DNA of 64,000 nt, taken from CAYONZ01 sp964405465 (GTDB taxonomy: Bacteria; Bdellovibrionota; Bdellovibrionia; Bdellovibrionales; JAMPXM01). This document shows, piece by piece, positions 43,774-52,337 of this stretch; position 1 is the first letter of the stretch, and every line of letters starts with the position of its first letter. The DNA lies in assembly GCA_964405465.1 (NCBI GenBank), contig CAYONZ010000001.1, positions 62,001 through 126,000 on the forward strand, in the 5' to 3' direction. A model generated the notes under the pieces. It was not told the origin of the DNA. It made no database searches and saw only the letters and a list, made by a program, of their open reading frames with translations. The position numbers and the translations under genes are program-made.

Positions 43774-44760
43774 ATGATTTTGGAAGAAAATCACCGTCGA
43801 ACTAATTACATAAGCGTTATTTTTCTCGCGCTGCTCGTTTTTATTTCGGGGTGTTTTTCGAAAAAATCACTTGTGCTCAATCGGCCGGTGATCAAGGTCA
43901 ATAAACATGAGATTTCTACTGAAGAATACTCTGAGCGCCTAGCTCGAGCGTTGGCAAAATTGGATTCAGTTCTGGCGAAAGACGAATCCACTTTGAATAG
44001 AATTAAAAATCAAGTTTCTGAACAAATTATTTTGGAATTGATCGTATTAGATTTTGCTAAAAAAAATGATATTTCCGTTAGTAAATCTGAGATTGAATCT
44101 GAAATAGATAATGTACGCTCCAAATATCCTGATGATATTGCGTTTCGAAAAATCCTTGCCCAAGAGAATATATCTTACGATTTGTGGTCAAAAGAAGTAG
44201 AGCATACTCTTTTGCTTCGAAAGGTACAAACAAATGTGGTCGCCTCTGTTCCTGATCCTGCCGATGCTAAAATTGCGGAGTATTTCGAAAAAAACAAGGC
44301 GTCTTTTAAGATCCCAGCACGAGTGATGTTGAGACAAATTGTTGTAGAGAAGGAAGAAACAGCTCAACAGTTATATGAAAAGCTCCAAAAGGGATCAGAT
44401 ATGGCCCGATTGGCAAACGAGTTTTCTATTGTTTCCGATGGGAAAAATGGTGGCGTTTCAAACTGGATCGAAAAGGGCTCTCTCGAGATTTTTGAGGCCG
44501 CATTTAAAATGCCTATTGGAGCTAGATCAAAAGTTGTCAAAAGCCCATATGGCTATCACATTTTTGAGGTCCTTAAACGCGAGGGAGATAATTCTTTGAG
44601 TCTCCAGCAGGCAAAACTAAAAATCAAAGCTCTGCTCAGAGAACAGTCTGAAAAGAACGCTTTTTCTTCTTGGCTAGAGAACGAAATTAAGAAATCATCT
44701 GTTTCTAAGAACGATGAGTTGATTCATTCGCTAACCATAACGACTCGAGGCACTCCATGA
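43774..44760 (+). CDS. PpiC/SurA-type peptidyl-prolyl isomerase, lipoprotein
   Basis: A 328-residue lipoprotein: hydrophobic SVIFLALLVFISG before lipobox ISGC (Cys near 27). SurA-like N-domain (VIKVNKHEISTEEYSERLA, ILELIVLDFAKKND, SEIESEIDNVRS) and one parvulin domain at about 180-280 (ARVMLRQIVVEKEETAQQ, SDGKNGGVSNWIEKGS, SPYGYHIFEVLKR). The start is 3 bp after the previous stop. Its end overlaps the next gene by 4 bp (ATGA). Probably held at the outer or inner membrane to hand over outer-membrane proteins. Confidence 0.85.
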   Translation: MILEENHRRTNYISVIFLALLVFISGCFSKKSLVLNRPVIKVNKHEISTEEYSERLARALAKLDSVLAKDESTLNRIKNQVSEQIILELIVLDFAKKNDISVSKSEIESEIDNVRSKYPDDIAFRKILAQENISYDLWSKEVEHTLLLRKVQTNVVASVPDPADAKIAEYFEKNKASFKIPARVMLRQIVVEKEETAQQLYEKLQKGSDMARLANEFSIVSDGKNGGVSNWIEKGSLEIFEAAFKMPIGARSKVVKSPYGYHIFEVLKREGDNSLSLQQAKLKIKALLREQSEKNAFSSWLENEIKKSSVSKNDELIHSLTITTRGTP

Positions 44761-45704
44761 AAATTTGGTTTATTGTTGTTTGTTTTTTGATCTCATCAGC
44801 TTCCAGAGGTGAGGTGGTAGAAAGGTTGGTTACGATCGTAAACGACGAGATTATCACTTCATCTGACATCAAAGCGTACCGCGAGAATCTAGCCAAAGGT
44901 GGTTTTGTTGATGACCTAGTTATACCGGACGAGCAAACTAAACAAGATTTGCTTAAAAACGAAGATAAGCTTCTTCAAAAGATGATTGAAGAACGCCTTT
45001 TAGACTCTGAGGTTAGAAGACAGAATCTGAACGTTCCAATTGAGCGAGTGGAGCAGGAAATTCGCAATACTGCTTCAAAAAATAATTTATCTAGAGACGA
45101 ATTCAAGCTGGCACTCAAACAACGAGGTGTCCCGTTCTCTGTATATCAGTCTTTTATAAAAACTATTTTGGAACGACAAAGTCTGATTGAAAAAACGATT
45201 AGTTCTAAAATTAGAATCTCAGACGACGACGTTATGTCCAAACTTTCGGCGGGTAAAAGAGAACAGGGGCTCTTTGAGTATTCTCTTTCACAGATTTTGA
45301 TCCTCCCCGCAAAAGACAAACAAGATGTTTCTATTCGAGCAAATCTGGTCTTTAAAAAATTGAAAGACGGAGAGTCTTTTGAAGATCTTGCTTCACAGTT
45401 CTCTGATGATCCAAACTATACATCGGGTGGCCACTTGGGAACATTTAAGTCTGGAGAAATGGCCAAAGAATTTGAAAAAGCCGTTTCGGGATTGGCTGTA
45501 GGAGAATTCTCGGCCCCGTTTTCAACCAAAGTTGGAACACATATTTTGAAATTGACGAAGAAACAAATTATCCCTGACCCGCAGATTGAAAAAGAAAAAG
45601 ATCAAATTCGAGCTGAAATCTATGAGAAGGCGTTTAAGAAACAGTTTTACTCATGGCTTGAACAGCTTCGGAACGAATCATTCATTCGAATTAACAAATC
45701 GTGA
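44757..45704 (+). CDS. surA: SurA-like periplasmic chaperone / peptidyl-prolyl isomerase
   Basis: A 315-residue exported chaperone for outer-membrane proteins. A signal peptide (IWFIVVCFLISSASRG) is followed by the SurA N-domain start VVERLVTIVNDEIITSSDIK, which is the closest of the three tandem genes to SurA, then one parvulin domain (about 175-280: YSLSQILILPAKDKQ, GGHLGTFKSGEMAKEF, PFSTKVGTHILKLTK). E. coli SurA has two parvulin domains; here there is one. The surA-pdxA order is also found in enterics. It overlaps pdxA by 4 bp. Confidence 0.87.
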   Translation: MKIWFIVVCFLISSASRGEVVERLVTIVNDEIITSSDIKAYRENLAKGGFVDDLVIPDEQTKQDLLKNEDKLLQKMIEERLLDSEVRRQNLNVPIERVEQEIRNTASKNNLSRDEFKLALKQRGVPFSVYQSFIKTILERQSLIEKTISSKIRISDDDVMSKLSAGKREQGLFEYSLSQILILPAKDKQDVSIRANLVFKKLKDGESFEDLASQFSDDPNYTSGGHLGTFKSGEMAKEFEKAVSGLAVGEFSAPFSTKVGTHILKLTKKQIIPDPQIEKEKDQIRAEIYEKAFKKQFYSWLEQLRNESFIRINKS

Positions 45705-46675
45705 AACGCCCGCTCCAAGTCGTTATTACTACAGGTGATCCAGATGGCATCGGCACCGAAATCACTGCCAAGGCATTGAATGATTTAGGGCCTCAAAAAA
45801 ACACGATTTTCTATGTCTGGCGCTCGCCGTTTTGTCCTGTTACTCACACCAGGGTCCTTAGAAAAAAATTTAAATGTACTACTGTTGGCACCTGGTCAGA
45901 GGCACTGAAAGTATCGCTCAGTTCTTCTCGCCAACTCATTGACATAAATTCAAACTTACCTCCTCCGCATTGGATTGAGATAAGCGCAAAGGCTGCACTA
46001 TTTGGACATATCGATGCAATTGTAACGGCACCTATTTCAAAAACATCGATAGCTCGTGCAGGAATGAAAGATATAGGACACACCGACATTTTGAAAAGAG
46101 TAACGTCCTCAAAAAATGTATTTATGGGGTTTATTGGAGATCACTTTAATGTCGTGTTGGCTACCAGCCACATTCCTCTCGAATCCGTGGCCTCTTCTCT
46201 AACATCCGAGGTTCTGTTCGAGGCAACAATGCATGCGCACTGGCTACAGAAAACAGTGAACCCCAAACGCCCTAAGCTAGGTCTACTGGGATTAAATCCT
46301 CACGCCGGTGAAGAAGGCATGCTTGGCCGCACGGAAAAGAATATTCATGGCCCCACAATCGAACGACTATTAGCTTCTGGCTTGCCAGTTGAAGGGCCCC
46401 TTGTCCCAGATGCAGCCTTTCTTAAAAAGAACTGGAAGGAATTTGGGTGCTTTATCGCAAATTATCATGACCAGGGACTCATTCCATTTAAGATGATTCA
46501 CGGTCAAGACTCTGGTATTCATATTACCTTAGGGCTACCCTTTATTAGAACTAGCGTAGATCACGGTACGGCTAAAGATCTTTTTATGAAGAACAAGGCC
46601 GACCCGTCATCGATGCATCTTGCAGTGAGGTGGGCGCTGAAGCTTGCACGTCAAAAGGAGATAACAAATGGTTAG
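45701..46675 (+). CDS. pdxA: 4-hydroxythreonine-4-phosphate dehydrogenase
   Basis: NAD-dependent step of DXP-dependent pyridoxal phosphate synthesis. It has 324 residues. TTGDPDGIGTEITAKAL is the N-terminal signature. Metal and substrate ligands appear as His in DIGHTDILKR, GLNPHAGEEGMLG, and NYHDQGLIPFKMI with His and Asp, then PFIRTSVDHGTA. It starts at GTG 45701, overlapping surA by 4 bp, and ends overlapping the next gene by 8 bp. Partner pdxJ is not in the window. Confidence 0.94.
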   Translation: MKRPLQVVITTGDPDGIGTEITAKALNDLGPQKNTIFYVWRSPFCPVTHTRVLRKKFKCTTVGTWSEALKVSLSSSRQLIDINSNLPPPHWIEISAKAALFGHIDAIVTAPISKTSIARAGMKDIGHTDILKRVTSSKNVFMGFIGDHFNVVLATSHIPLESVASSLTSEVLFEATMHAHWLQKTVNPKRPKLGLLGLNPHAGEEGMLGRTEKNIHGPTIERLLASGLPVEGPLVPDAAFLKKNWKEFGCFIANYHDQGLIPFKMIHGQDSGIHITLGLPFIRTSVDHGTAKDLFMKNKADPSSMHLAVRWALKLARQKEITNG

Positions 46676-48038
46676 CATGGAAATTTTTAGAGAGTATGAT
46701 ATTCGGGGCGTTGTAGGAAAAGACTTCGACAATGAGTTTGCCTGTGATCTCGGTAAGACCTTTGCTTCTTATGTGTTTAAGAAAACCGGAGAGTCGTCTC
46801 CATTGGTCACGGTGGGTTTCGATGCTAGGCTTTCGAGTGTCGCTCTAAGTGACGCTATGATTGATGGCCTAAGGTCCTCTGGAGTTCGTGTTGTGTCCCT
46901 CGGTCTCATAACTACACCAATTTCATATTTTTCCGTTTTTTCAATTCCGAATGCTGCAGGTGCAATTATGATAACTGGCAGCCACAATCCTCCTGAATAT
47001 AACGGATTTAAAATTTCTCTGGGAAAATCCACAATATTTGGCGAAGAAATCAAAAAGCTTTATGAGATATATTCACATGGAGACTTTCGATCAGGCCAAG
47101 GTAGCGTCGATAAGTATGATATTTTTCCAGAGTATGTAGCTCGTTATCAAAAGGAGTTTGATTTTTCTAAATTTAGTCTTCCTGTTGTGGTTGACTGTGG
47201 CAACGGGGCAGCGGGGTGTATACTTCGACGCTTATATGAAGGAGTTGGTTTACGTCCCACGATTCTTTTCGAACAACCAGATGGCCGATTTCCAAACCAT
47301 CATCCCGATCCAACCGTTGAGAAAAATTTGAAATGGCTCAAAGAGGCAGTCCTTACAAATCGTGCCGCGATTGGCATTGGTTTTGATGGGGACGCCGATA
47401 GAATTGGGATCGTAGATGAACACGGTCGATTCATTCAGGGAGATGAGTTGATTGTGTTAATTAGCAGGGCAATTTTGAGAAAAAATCCTGGATCTAAAAT
47501 CATTGGGGATGTGAAGTGTTCTGACAGACTCTATCAAGATATTTCCAAAAATGGCGGGCAACCTATCATGTGGAAAACGGGCCATAGTCTCATCAAAAAT
47601 AAAATAAAGGAGGAACACGCTCCTTTTGGCGGAGAGCTTTCTGGGCACGTGTTTTTTGCTGATCGTAACTATGGTTACGACGATTCACTTTATGCTGGTC
47701 TTCGATTGATTGAGATTCTATCTGAAACTGGCGACAATTTGAGTTCACTCTTGAGTGGATTACCAAGCGCCTACAACACGCCTGAAATTCGTATAGACAC
47801 AACAGAAGAAAAAAAACGCTCAATTGTGGCAAAGCTGCAGGGGCTCTACAACAAGGATACGGACCGATACAAAGTGAATCAAATTGATGGCGTTCGAATT
47901 AGTTTTGCCGATGGGTGGGCTTTGGCTCGTGTTTCTAATACCCAGCCGGTATTGGTATTAAGATTTGAGGCAAATTCTCCTGAGGGCCTAAAGAGAATTC
48001 AAACCGAAATCGAATCAATCGTATATCCCATGCTATAG
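46668..48038 (+). CDS. Phosphomannomutase / phosphoglucomutase
   Basis: Alpha-D-phosphohexomutase of 456 residues, interconverting hexose 6- and 1-phosphates for sugar-nucleotide synthesis. FREYDIRGVVGKDF is at the N-terminus, phosphoserine loop MITGSHNPPEYNG, metal loop IGFDGDADRIGIVDEHG, sugar-binding GGELSGHVFFADRNYGYDD, and C-terminal phosphate-binding RVSNTQPVLVLRFEA. This fits the AlgC/ManB-type bifunctional group, not GlmM (whose loop and sugar motif differ). GGAGATAACAA precedes ATG 46668; ATG 46677 is alternative. Confidence 0.9.
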   Translation: MVSMEIFREYDIRGVVGKDFDNEFACDLGKTFASYVFKKTGESSPLVTVGFDARLSSVALSDAMIDGLRSSGVRVVSLGLITTPISYFSVFSIPNAAGAIMITGSHNPPEYNGFKISLGKSTIFGEEIKKLYEIYSHGDFRSGQGSVDKYDIFPEYVARYQKEFDFSKFSLPVVVDCGNGAAGCILRRLYEGVGLRPTILFEQPDGRFPNHHPDPTVEKNLKWLKEAVLTNRAAIGIGFDGDADRIGIVDEHGRFIQGDELIVLISRAILRKNPGSKIIGDVKCSDRLYQDISKNGGQPIMWKTGHSLIKNKIKEEHAPFGGELSGHVFFADRNYGYDDSLYAGLRLIEILSETGDNLSSLLSGLPSAYNTPEIRIDTTEEKKRSIVAKLQGLYNKDTDRYKVNQIDGVRISFADGWALARVSNTQPVLVLRFEANSPEGLKRIQTEIESIVYPML

Positions 48039-48045
48039 GTGAATC

Positions 48046-50664
48046 ATGTCAAAACAAGACTACATTGTGGTCAGGGGTGCGCGTGAGCACAACCTGAAAA
48101 ACTTGTCTCTTGAAATACCAAGAAACAAAATAACTGTGGTCACGGGATTAAGTGGAAGTGGGAAATCCAGTTTAGCTTTTGACACTATATTTGCTGAAGG
48201 GCAGCGGCGGTACCTTGATTCACTTTCAACATATGCTCGACAATTTGTTGATCGTTTGAAACGACCTGACATCGATAGTTTAGTGGGATTGTCTCCCGCT
48301 ATTGCCATTGATCAAAAAACCGTGGGTTTAAATCCCAGGTCTACAGTAGGAACTGTTACTGAAATCTACGATTTCTTGAGACTTCTATACGCAAAAGTTG
48401 GAACGCCACATTGTCCAACACATAAAATTCCAGTTCATTCCCTGCTTCCAGAACAAATTGTTTCTGAGGTGATGTCCCTTCCTCCTGCCACCAAAGTTTT
48501 GATTCTCGCACCAATGGCAGAGGGGAAAAAGGGGGAATTTCATAACGAATTTCAACAATGGATTTCAAAAGGATTTCTTCAAGCACGTATTGACGGAAAA
48601 GTTTTAGATTTAGAGAAAGCGGGCAAGCTCACAAAAACCAAAGCTCATGATATCGACTTAGTTGTTGATAAGGTTGTCATTAAGAGTGAAGCCAGATTAA
48701 GAATTTCAGAGAGTATTCATTCAGCTCTTCAGTTAGCCTCTGGCCAGATAGTCGTAGAGACCCTTAATGGACAGAGAATTGGATATTCAATTCATTCCTC
48801 TTGCCCAAAATGCAAGTTTAGCTTTCCTCCACTCGATCCAAAATTGTTCAGTTTTAATAGCCCGAGAGGAGCATGTAAACAGTGTAATGGTCTCGGCACC
48901 CTGGATATTCAAGAAGAACAAAGCTCTGAATACTCATCAGACTCTGAATCCAAAAGACAGCAAACTCGATTAATCATTTCTAACAAAATTAAATCAACAA
49001 ATGAAGATGGCGACGAACAAATCGATCAACTGGCCATTGAGGTGTGCCCAACATGTCATGGTTCCCGCCTAGATGTCGTACCACAGAACGTACTTATTTC
49101 AGGAATGAACATTTCAGACTTAGCAAAGTTAAATGCCGACGAACTTCTAATTCGTCTAGACAAATTGGAAACCGCAACCAATAGAAATGTTGTATCCGAA
49201 AAAATCTCCAGGGAGATAAAAAGCCGACTGACTTATCTTTCTAGAGTTGGTGCTGGATACCTCGCAATTGATAGACCTACGAGAACTTTGTCTGGAGGTG
49301 AGGCGCAACGCATTCGTTTGGCCTCACAACTTGGCTCCTCACTGGTCGGAATCCTGTATGTACTAGACGAGCCAAGTATCGGGCTCCACCCTCGTGATCA
49401 CGCAAGATTGCTTAGCATTATCGACGAAATAAGGACCTTAGGAAATACAATTCTCATGGTTGAACATGACGAGGACACAATCCGAAATGCAGATTATGTT
49501 TTGGATATGGGCCCTCGTGCGGGGAGGCTCGGCGGACAATTAGTGGCTTCAGGGTCACCTCTTGAGATATCACAGAATCTTTCAAGTCCAACCGGTGCAT
49601 TTCTCTCAGGAAGATCTCAAATTTCGGTGAATACTCAAAAGCGAAAGCCTACCATGGACAGGTTAGAGCTCAGTGGTGCTTCAGGAAACAATCTTAAATC
49701 CGTTGACCTTTCGATTCCACTTCGCACATTTGTTGCCGTTACTGGTGTTTCAGGAAGTGGCAAATCCACATTGATAATGGATACTCTTTACCGTGCCCTA
49801 GCTAACCATTTTCTGAAGTCCAATTTTACCACTGCACCATTTAACAAGATATCTGGGCTCCAACATCTTGATAAAGTCATCGATATAAACCAAAATCCGA
49901 TCGGTCGTACCCCGAGGTCCACACCATCAACCTATGTTGGTTTGTTTCCTTTGATTCGCGACCTCTTCGCTCAGTTGAATGAGTCCAAAATTCGGGGGTA
50001 TGGCCCTGGACGGTTTTCATTCAATGTAAAGGGTGGACGCTGTGAAACATGCCAAGGGGCTGGTCAAATTAAAGTAGAGATGCATTTTATGGCAGACACA
50101 TTTGTTAAATGTGATGTTTGCAATGGGCGCAGATATAACAAGGAAACACTCGCAGTAAAATTTAAAGATAAGAATATTGCCGAGGTTCTAGAGATGTCTG
50201 TTAGCGAGGCCATTCCATTTTTTAAAAATCACAACAAAATTTCTCGCAAATTAGAAACACTTAATTGTGTGGGACTTGATTATATTTCACTCGGACAAAG
50301 TTCGACCACCCTATCTGGAGGCGAGGCGCAAAGAGTGAAGTTAAGCAAAGAGCTTTCAAAGCGAGGAACTGGAAATACCTTTTATATTCTTGATGAACCT
50401 ACAACCGGTTTGCATTTCAGTGATATTCAAAAGCTTTTAGAGCTTCTGCATAGTTTGGTTGATCAAGGTAATACAGTATTAGTAATTGAGCACAACATGG
50501 ATGTGGTAAAAACCGCTGATCATGTCATAGACATCGGCCCAGAGGGAGGAGCTCTTGGGGGGTCAATTGTGGCACAAGGTACGCCAGAACAAATTTGCAA
50601 AAATCCATGTAGTATTACTGCAAAATACTTAGCGGAAGCAATGAAAGAAAGATCAATAAAATAA
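48046..50664 (+). CDS. uvrA: Excinuclease ABC subunit A, short form
   Basis: Damage-recognition ATPase of nucleotide excision repair. Two ABC modules are seen: Walker A TGLSGSGKSSLAFD (about residue 32) and TGVSGSGKSTLIMD (about 568), with signatures LSGGEAQRIRLASQ and LSGGEAQRVKLSKE. Zinc-module Cys pairs are in SSCPKCKFSF / GACKQCNGLG and GGRCETCQGAG / VKCDVCNGRRY. At 872 residues it is about 70 shorter than E. coli UvrA. The loss lies between CNGLG and CPTCHGSRL, where a Ser/Glu-rich linker replaces about 120 residues with about 50. No frameshift is seen. The UvrB-binding region is intact. Confidence 0.95.
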   Translation: MSKQDYIVVRGAREHNLKNLSLEIPRNKITVVTGLSGSGKSSLAFDTIFAEGQRRYLDSLSTYARQFVDRLKRPDIDSLVGLSPAIAIDQKTVGLNPRSTVGTVTEIYDFLRLLYAKVGTPHCPTHKIPVHSLLPEQIVSEVMSLPPATKVLILAPMAEGKKGEFHNEFQQWISKGFLQARIDGKVLDLEKAGKLTKTKAHDIDLVVDKVVIKSEARLRISESIHSALQLASGQIVVETLNGQRIGYSIHSSCPKCKFSFPPLDPKLFSFNSPRGACKQCNGLGTLDIQEEQSSEYSSDSESKRQQTRLIISNKIKSTNEDGDEQIDQLAIEVCPTCHGSRLDVVPQNVLISGMNISDLAKLNADELLIRLDKLETATNRNVVSEKISREIKSRLTYLSRVGAGYLAIDRPTRTLSGGEAQRIRLASQLGSSLVGILYVLDEPSIGLHPRDHARLLSIIDEIRTLGNTILMVEHDEDTIRNADYVLDMGPRAGRLGGQLVASGSPLEISQNLSSPTGAFLSGRSQISVNTQKRKPTMDRLELSGASGNNLKSVDLSIPLRTFVAVTGVSGSGKSTLIMDTLYRALANHFLKSNFTTAPFNKISGLQHLDKVIDINQNPIGRTPRSTPSTYVGLFPLIRDLFAQLNESKIRGYGPGRFSFNVKGGRCETCQGAGQIKVEMHFMADTFVKCDVCNGRRYNKETLAVKFKDKNIAEVLEMSVSEAIPFFKNHNKISRKLETLNCVGLDYISLGQSSTTLSGGEAQRVKLSKELSKRGTGNTFYILDEPTTGLHFSDIQKLLELLHSLVDQGNTVLVIEHNMDVVKTADHVIDIGPEGGALGGSIVAQGTPEQICKNPCSITAKYLAEAMKERSIK

Positions 50665-50665
50665 A

Positions 50666-50686
50666 AAGGGACCGAAAAGGTCCCTT
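50666..50686. terminator. Intrinsic terminator between uvrA and the atp operon
   Basis: Stem AAGGGACC (50666-50673) with GGTCCCTT (50679-50686), loop GAAAA. On the minus strand it is followed by TTTTTATTTTATT, a good rho-independent terminator for the atp operon. On the plus strand the T-run is short, so it may serve uvrA less well. Confidence 0.85.
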
Positions 50687-50711
50687 CTAAACTACCCACG
50701 GTTGCCAAATA

Positions 50712-51086
50712 CTATTCAATGCCGAAAACCTTCTTCAGCAAAGAAGCATTTTGTCCAACAAGCATGAACGAAATTACGAATGACAAAATCACTAGTGATT
50801 CGATAAGTGCCAAACCTACGAACAAAGGCGCAGTAAATTTTTCCGCGGCCGCTGGGTTTCGTGCAGTTCCATCTAGTGCAGTAGCTGCAACTTTTGACTG
50901 GGCCATAACGCCTCCAAAAGATGCGATGGCAATTGCAAGACCTGCAGCCAATGCATACATACCACCTACTGATGCAAAAGCATGGTTTAGACCTTCTGCA
51001 ACAGGTGCAGTTCCTTCAGCCAAAGCTGGCACTGCGAACATTGATGCCGTAGCAACCAACATCATCGCTTTCAAAATAGTTTTCAT
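50712..51086 (-). CDS. atpE: ATP synthase F0 subunit c, with N-terminal extension
   Basis: Ring-forming proteolipid carrying the ion. It has 124 residues, longer than the usual 70-90. A signal-peptide-like N-terminus (MKTILKAMMLVATASMFAVP, then ALAEG) precedes the two-helix hairpin. The loop is TARNPAAAEK and the ion-binding Glu is in ALIESLVILS. Gln lies 13 residues before the loop Arg (GGVMAQSKV) and Ser follows the Glu, the same spacing as the sodium ligands of Ilyobacter subunit c. ATG 51086 follows AAAGGAGAAACAACT; the frame is open to 51125. F1 genes are not in this cluster. Confidence 0.93.
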   Translation of the reverse strand: MKTILKAMMLVATASMFAVPALAEGTAPVAEGLNHAFASVGGMYALAAGLAIAIASFGGVMAQSKVAATALDGTARNPAAAEKFTAPLFVGLALIESLVILSFVISFMLVGQNASLLKKVFGIE

Positions 51087-51121
51087 AGTTGTTTCTCCTT
51101 TTTTATTTGTGTTTAAAAATC

Positions 51122-51814
51122 TCAATGATCATGCGCTGTTGCTAACATCACATAAATGATAGAAAGCAGTGTGAAAACGAATGCTTGCATAAAACATACA
51201 AACAAACCCATTCCATAAAATATAACCGGAACTCCAATTGGAACCAGGTCTAAGAAAATTCCCAATACCGTATGGTCTCCGCTCATATTTGCACTTAAGC
51301 GCAATCCCAAGGTTAATGGACGAAGTAGATTAGAGACCAACTCTATCACCAATAAAAGTGGAGCCAAGAGTGCAACGGGCCCCAAAAAATGCTTGAAATA
51401 TGCTAAGCCACTTTCTTTGAAACCCATAAAATTATATAAAACGAAAGAAAATAAGCCGACCGCTAATCCTAAGTTAATGTCCTGTGAAGCAGATGACATT
51501 CCAGGAAGTAGGCCAATGACATTGTTAACAAAGATATAAATAAAGATAGACCCAAAAATAGGAATATAGGGATAAACATTGATCGCTTGCCCCAATACTA
51601 AGCGAAGAAGCCCAGCAATAAATTCGACCAACATCTCGAATATACCCTTAAGTGACAGTTTTGCTGCTGGTAAAATAGCAACTTCACCGGTGCCAATAAC
51701 AAGCCTTGCAGTCACAGACATGGTAATAATCAGCAGCGCAGCAATCACCGCCAAACCAACATTGATATATTCATGAGGAATTCCAAGTAAATTCAACCAA
51801 GTAAAATGTGACAC
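51122..51814 (-). CDS. atpB: ATP synthase F0 subunit a
   Basis: Forms the ion half-channels beside the c-ring. It has 230 residues and five to six membrane helices. The essential Arg lies in LTLGLRLSANMSGDHTVLG, the conserved next-to-last-helix motif, and LMVEFIAGLLR-type residues (LVEFIAGLLRLVLGQ) mark the preceding helix. GGAAATGG lies before ATG 51814. Between atpB and atpE there is a 35-bp gap. Arrangement atpZ-like, atpI-like, atpB, atpE is common in deltaproteobacteria-type genomes where F1 genes lie elsewhere. Confidence 0.94.
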   Translation of the reverse strand: MSHFTWLNLLGIPHEYINVGLAVIAALLIITMSVTARLVIGTGEVAILPAAKLSLKGIFEMLVEFIAGLLRLVLGQAINVYPYIPIFGSIFIYIFVNNVIGLLPGMSSASQDINLGLAVGLFSFVLYNFMGFKESGLAYFKHFLGPVALLAPLLLVIELVSNLLRPLTLGLRLSANMSGDHTVLGIFLDLVPIGVPVIFYGMGLFVCFMQAFVFTLLSIIYVMLATAHDH

Positions 51815-51828
51815 GCCGCCATTTCCTT

Positions 51829-52113
51829 TTAACTATTAAGTTTCTTCTGTAATGACAATCCCCAAGCAAACACCAGCGGAATCGTTGCCAAATATCCAAC
51901 TGACATCCACGCCGAGCTCAATGTGCTGTGAATATATAAAACATACAAAAGAGACGCATTTAACGTGTACTTAATTACAATCATGAGCACCGGCAAGGCA
52001 ACAGATTTTTTCTTTATGAACTGACTTGAAAAGAGTCGAGAAACACATAGGTTCAAAAGTCCTAGGAAAAACAATGCAAAAAATGAGGTAACCGCGACAC
52101 CGTGTTGATACAT
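51829..52113 (-). CDS. AtpI-like small membrane protein of the ATP synthase cluster
   Basis: 94 residues with three hydrophobic segments (SFFALFFLGLLNLCVS, VALPVLMIVIKYTLNASLLY, AWMSVGYLATIPLVFAWG) and basic loops (SSQFIKKKS). Size, topology and position directly before atpB match the AtpI/ATP synthase subunit I group, which helps c-ring assembly or divalent-cation handling. Sequence conservation is low in this group, so the assignment rests mainly on context. Confidence 0.7.
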   Translation of the reverse strand: MYQHGVAVTSFFALFFLGLLNLCVSRLFSSQFIKKKSVALPVLMIVIKYTLNASLLYVLYIHSTLSSAWMSVGYLATIPLVFAWGLSLQKKLNS

Positions 52114-52124
52114 ATGGTGCCCAT

Positions 52125-52337
52125 TTATTGCTTGTCTGAATCATTTTTGGCAAGCTGAAATAGCCTTAGGAACCAGATTGTAAGGGAAACAACAATTAGT
52201 ATCAGCACACTAACACCATTTAAATTTAGCTTAGAATCAACCCATGCTCCCAAAAAACTAGAAATTACAATAGAAACGGTCAATTCAACACCCATTGCCA
52301 AATAGACCCCAAATCCTGACTTTCTTTTTGAACTCAT
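52125..52337 (-). CDS. AtpZ/AtpI-family putative F0F1-ATPase subunit
   Basis: 70 residues with two membrane helices: GVYLAMGVELTVSIVISSFLG and VLILIVVSLTIWFLRLFQL, joined by GAWVDSKLN. The Gly-x-x-x-Asp at the end of helix 1 and the short loop fit the AtpZ family, which with AtpI can form a cation transporter beside the ATP synthase. ATG 52337 overlaps the TPR lipoprotein stop by 4 bp. First atp-related gene of the operon. Confidence 0.8.
   Translation of the reverse strand: MSSKRKSGFGVYLAMGVELTVSIVISSFLGAWVDSKLNLNGVSVLILIVVSLTIWFLRLFQLAKNDSDKQ

Noticed and set aside
48960..49060. Frameshift or assembly error in uvrA to explain its short length
   Set aside because: The reading frame is continuous, the linker is coherent and motifs on both sides stay in frame, so a true short form is more likely.
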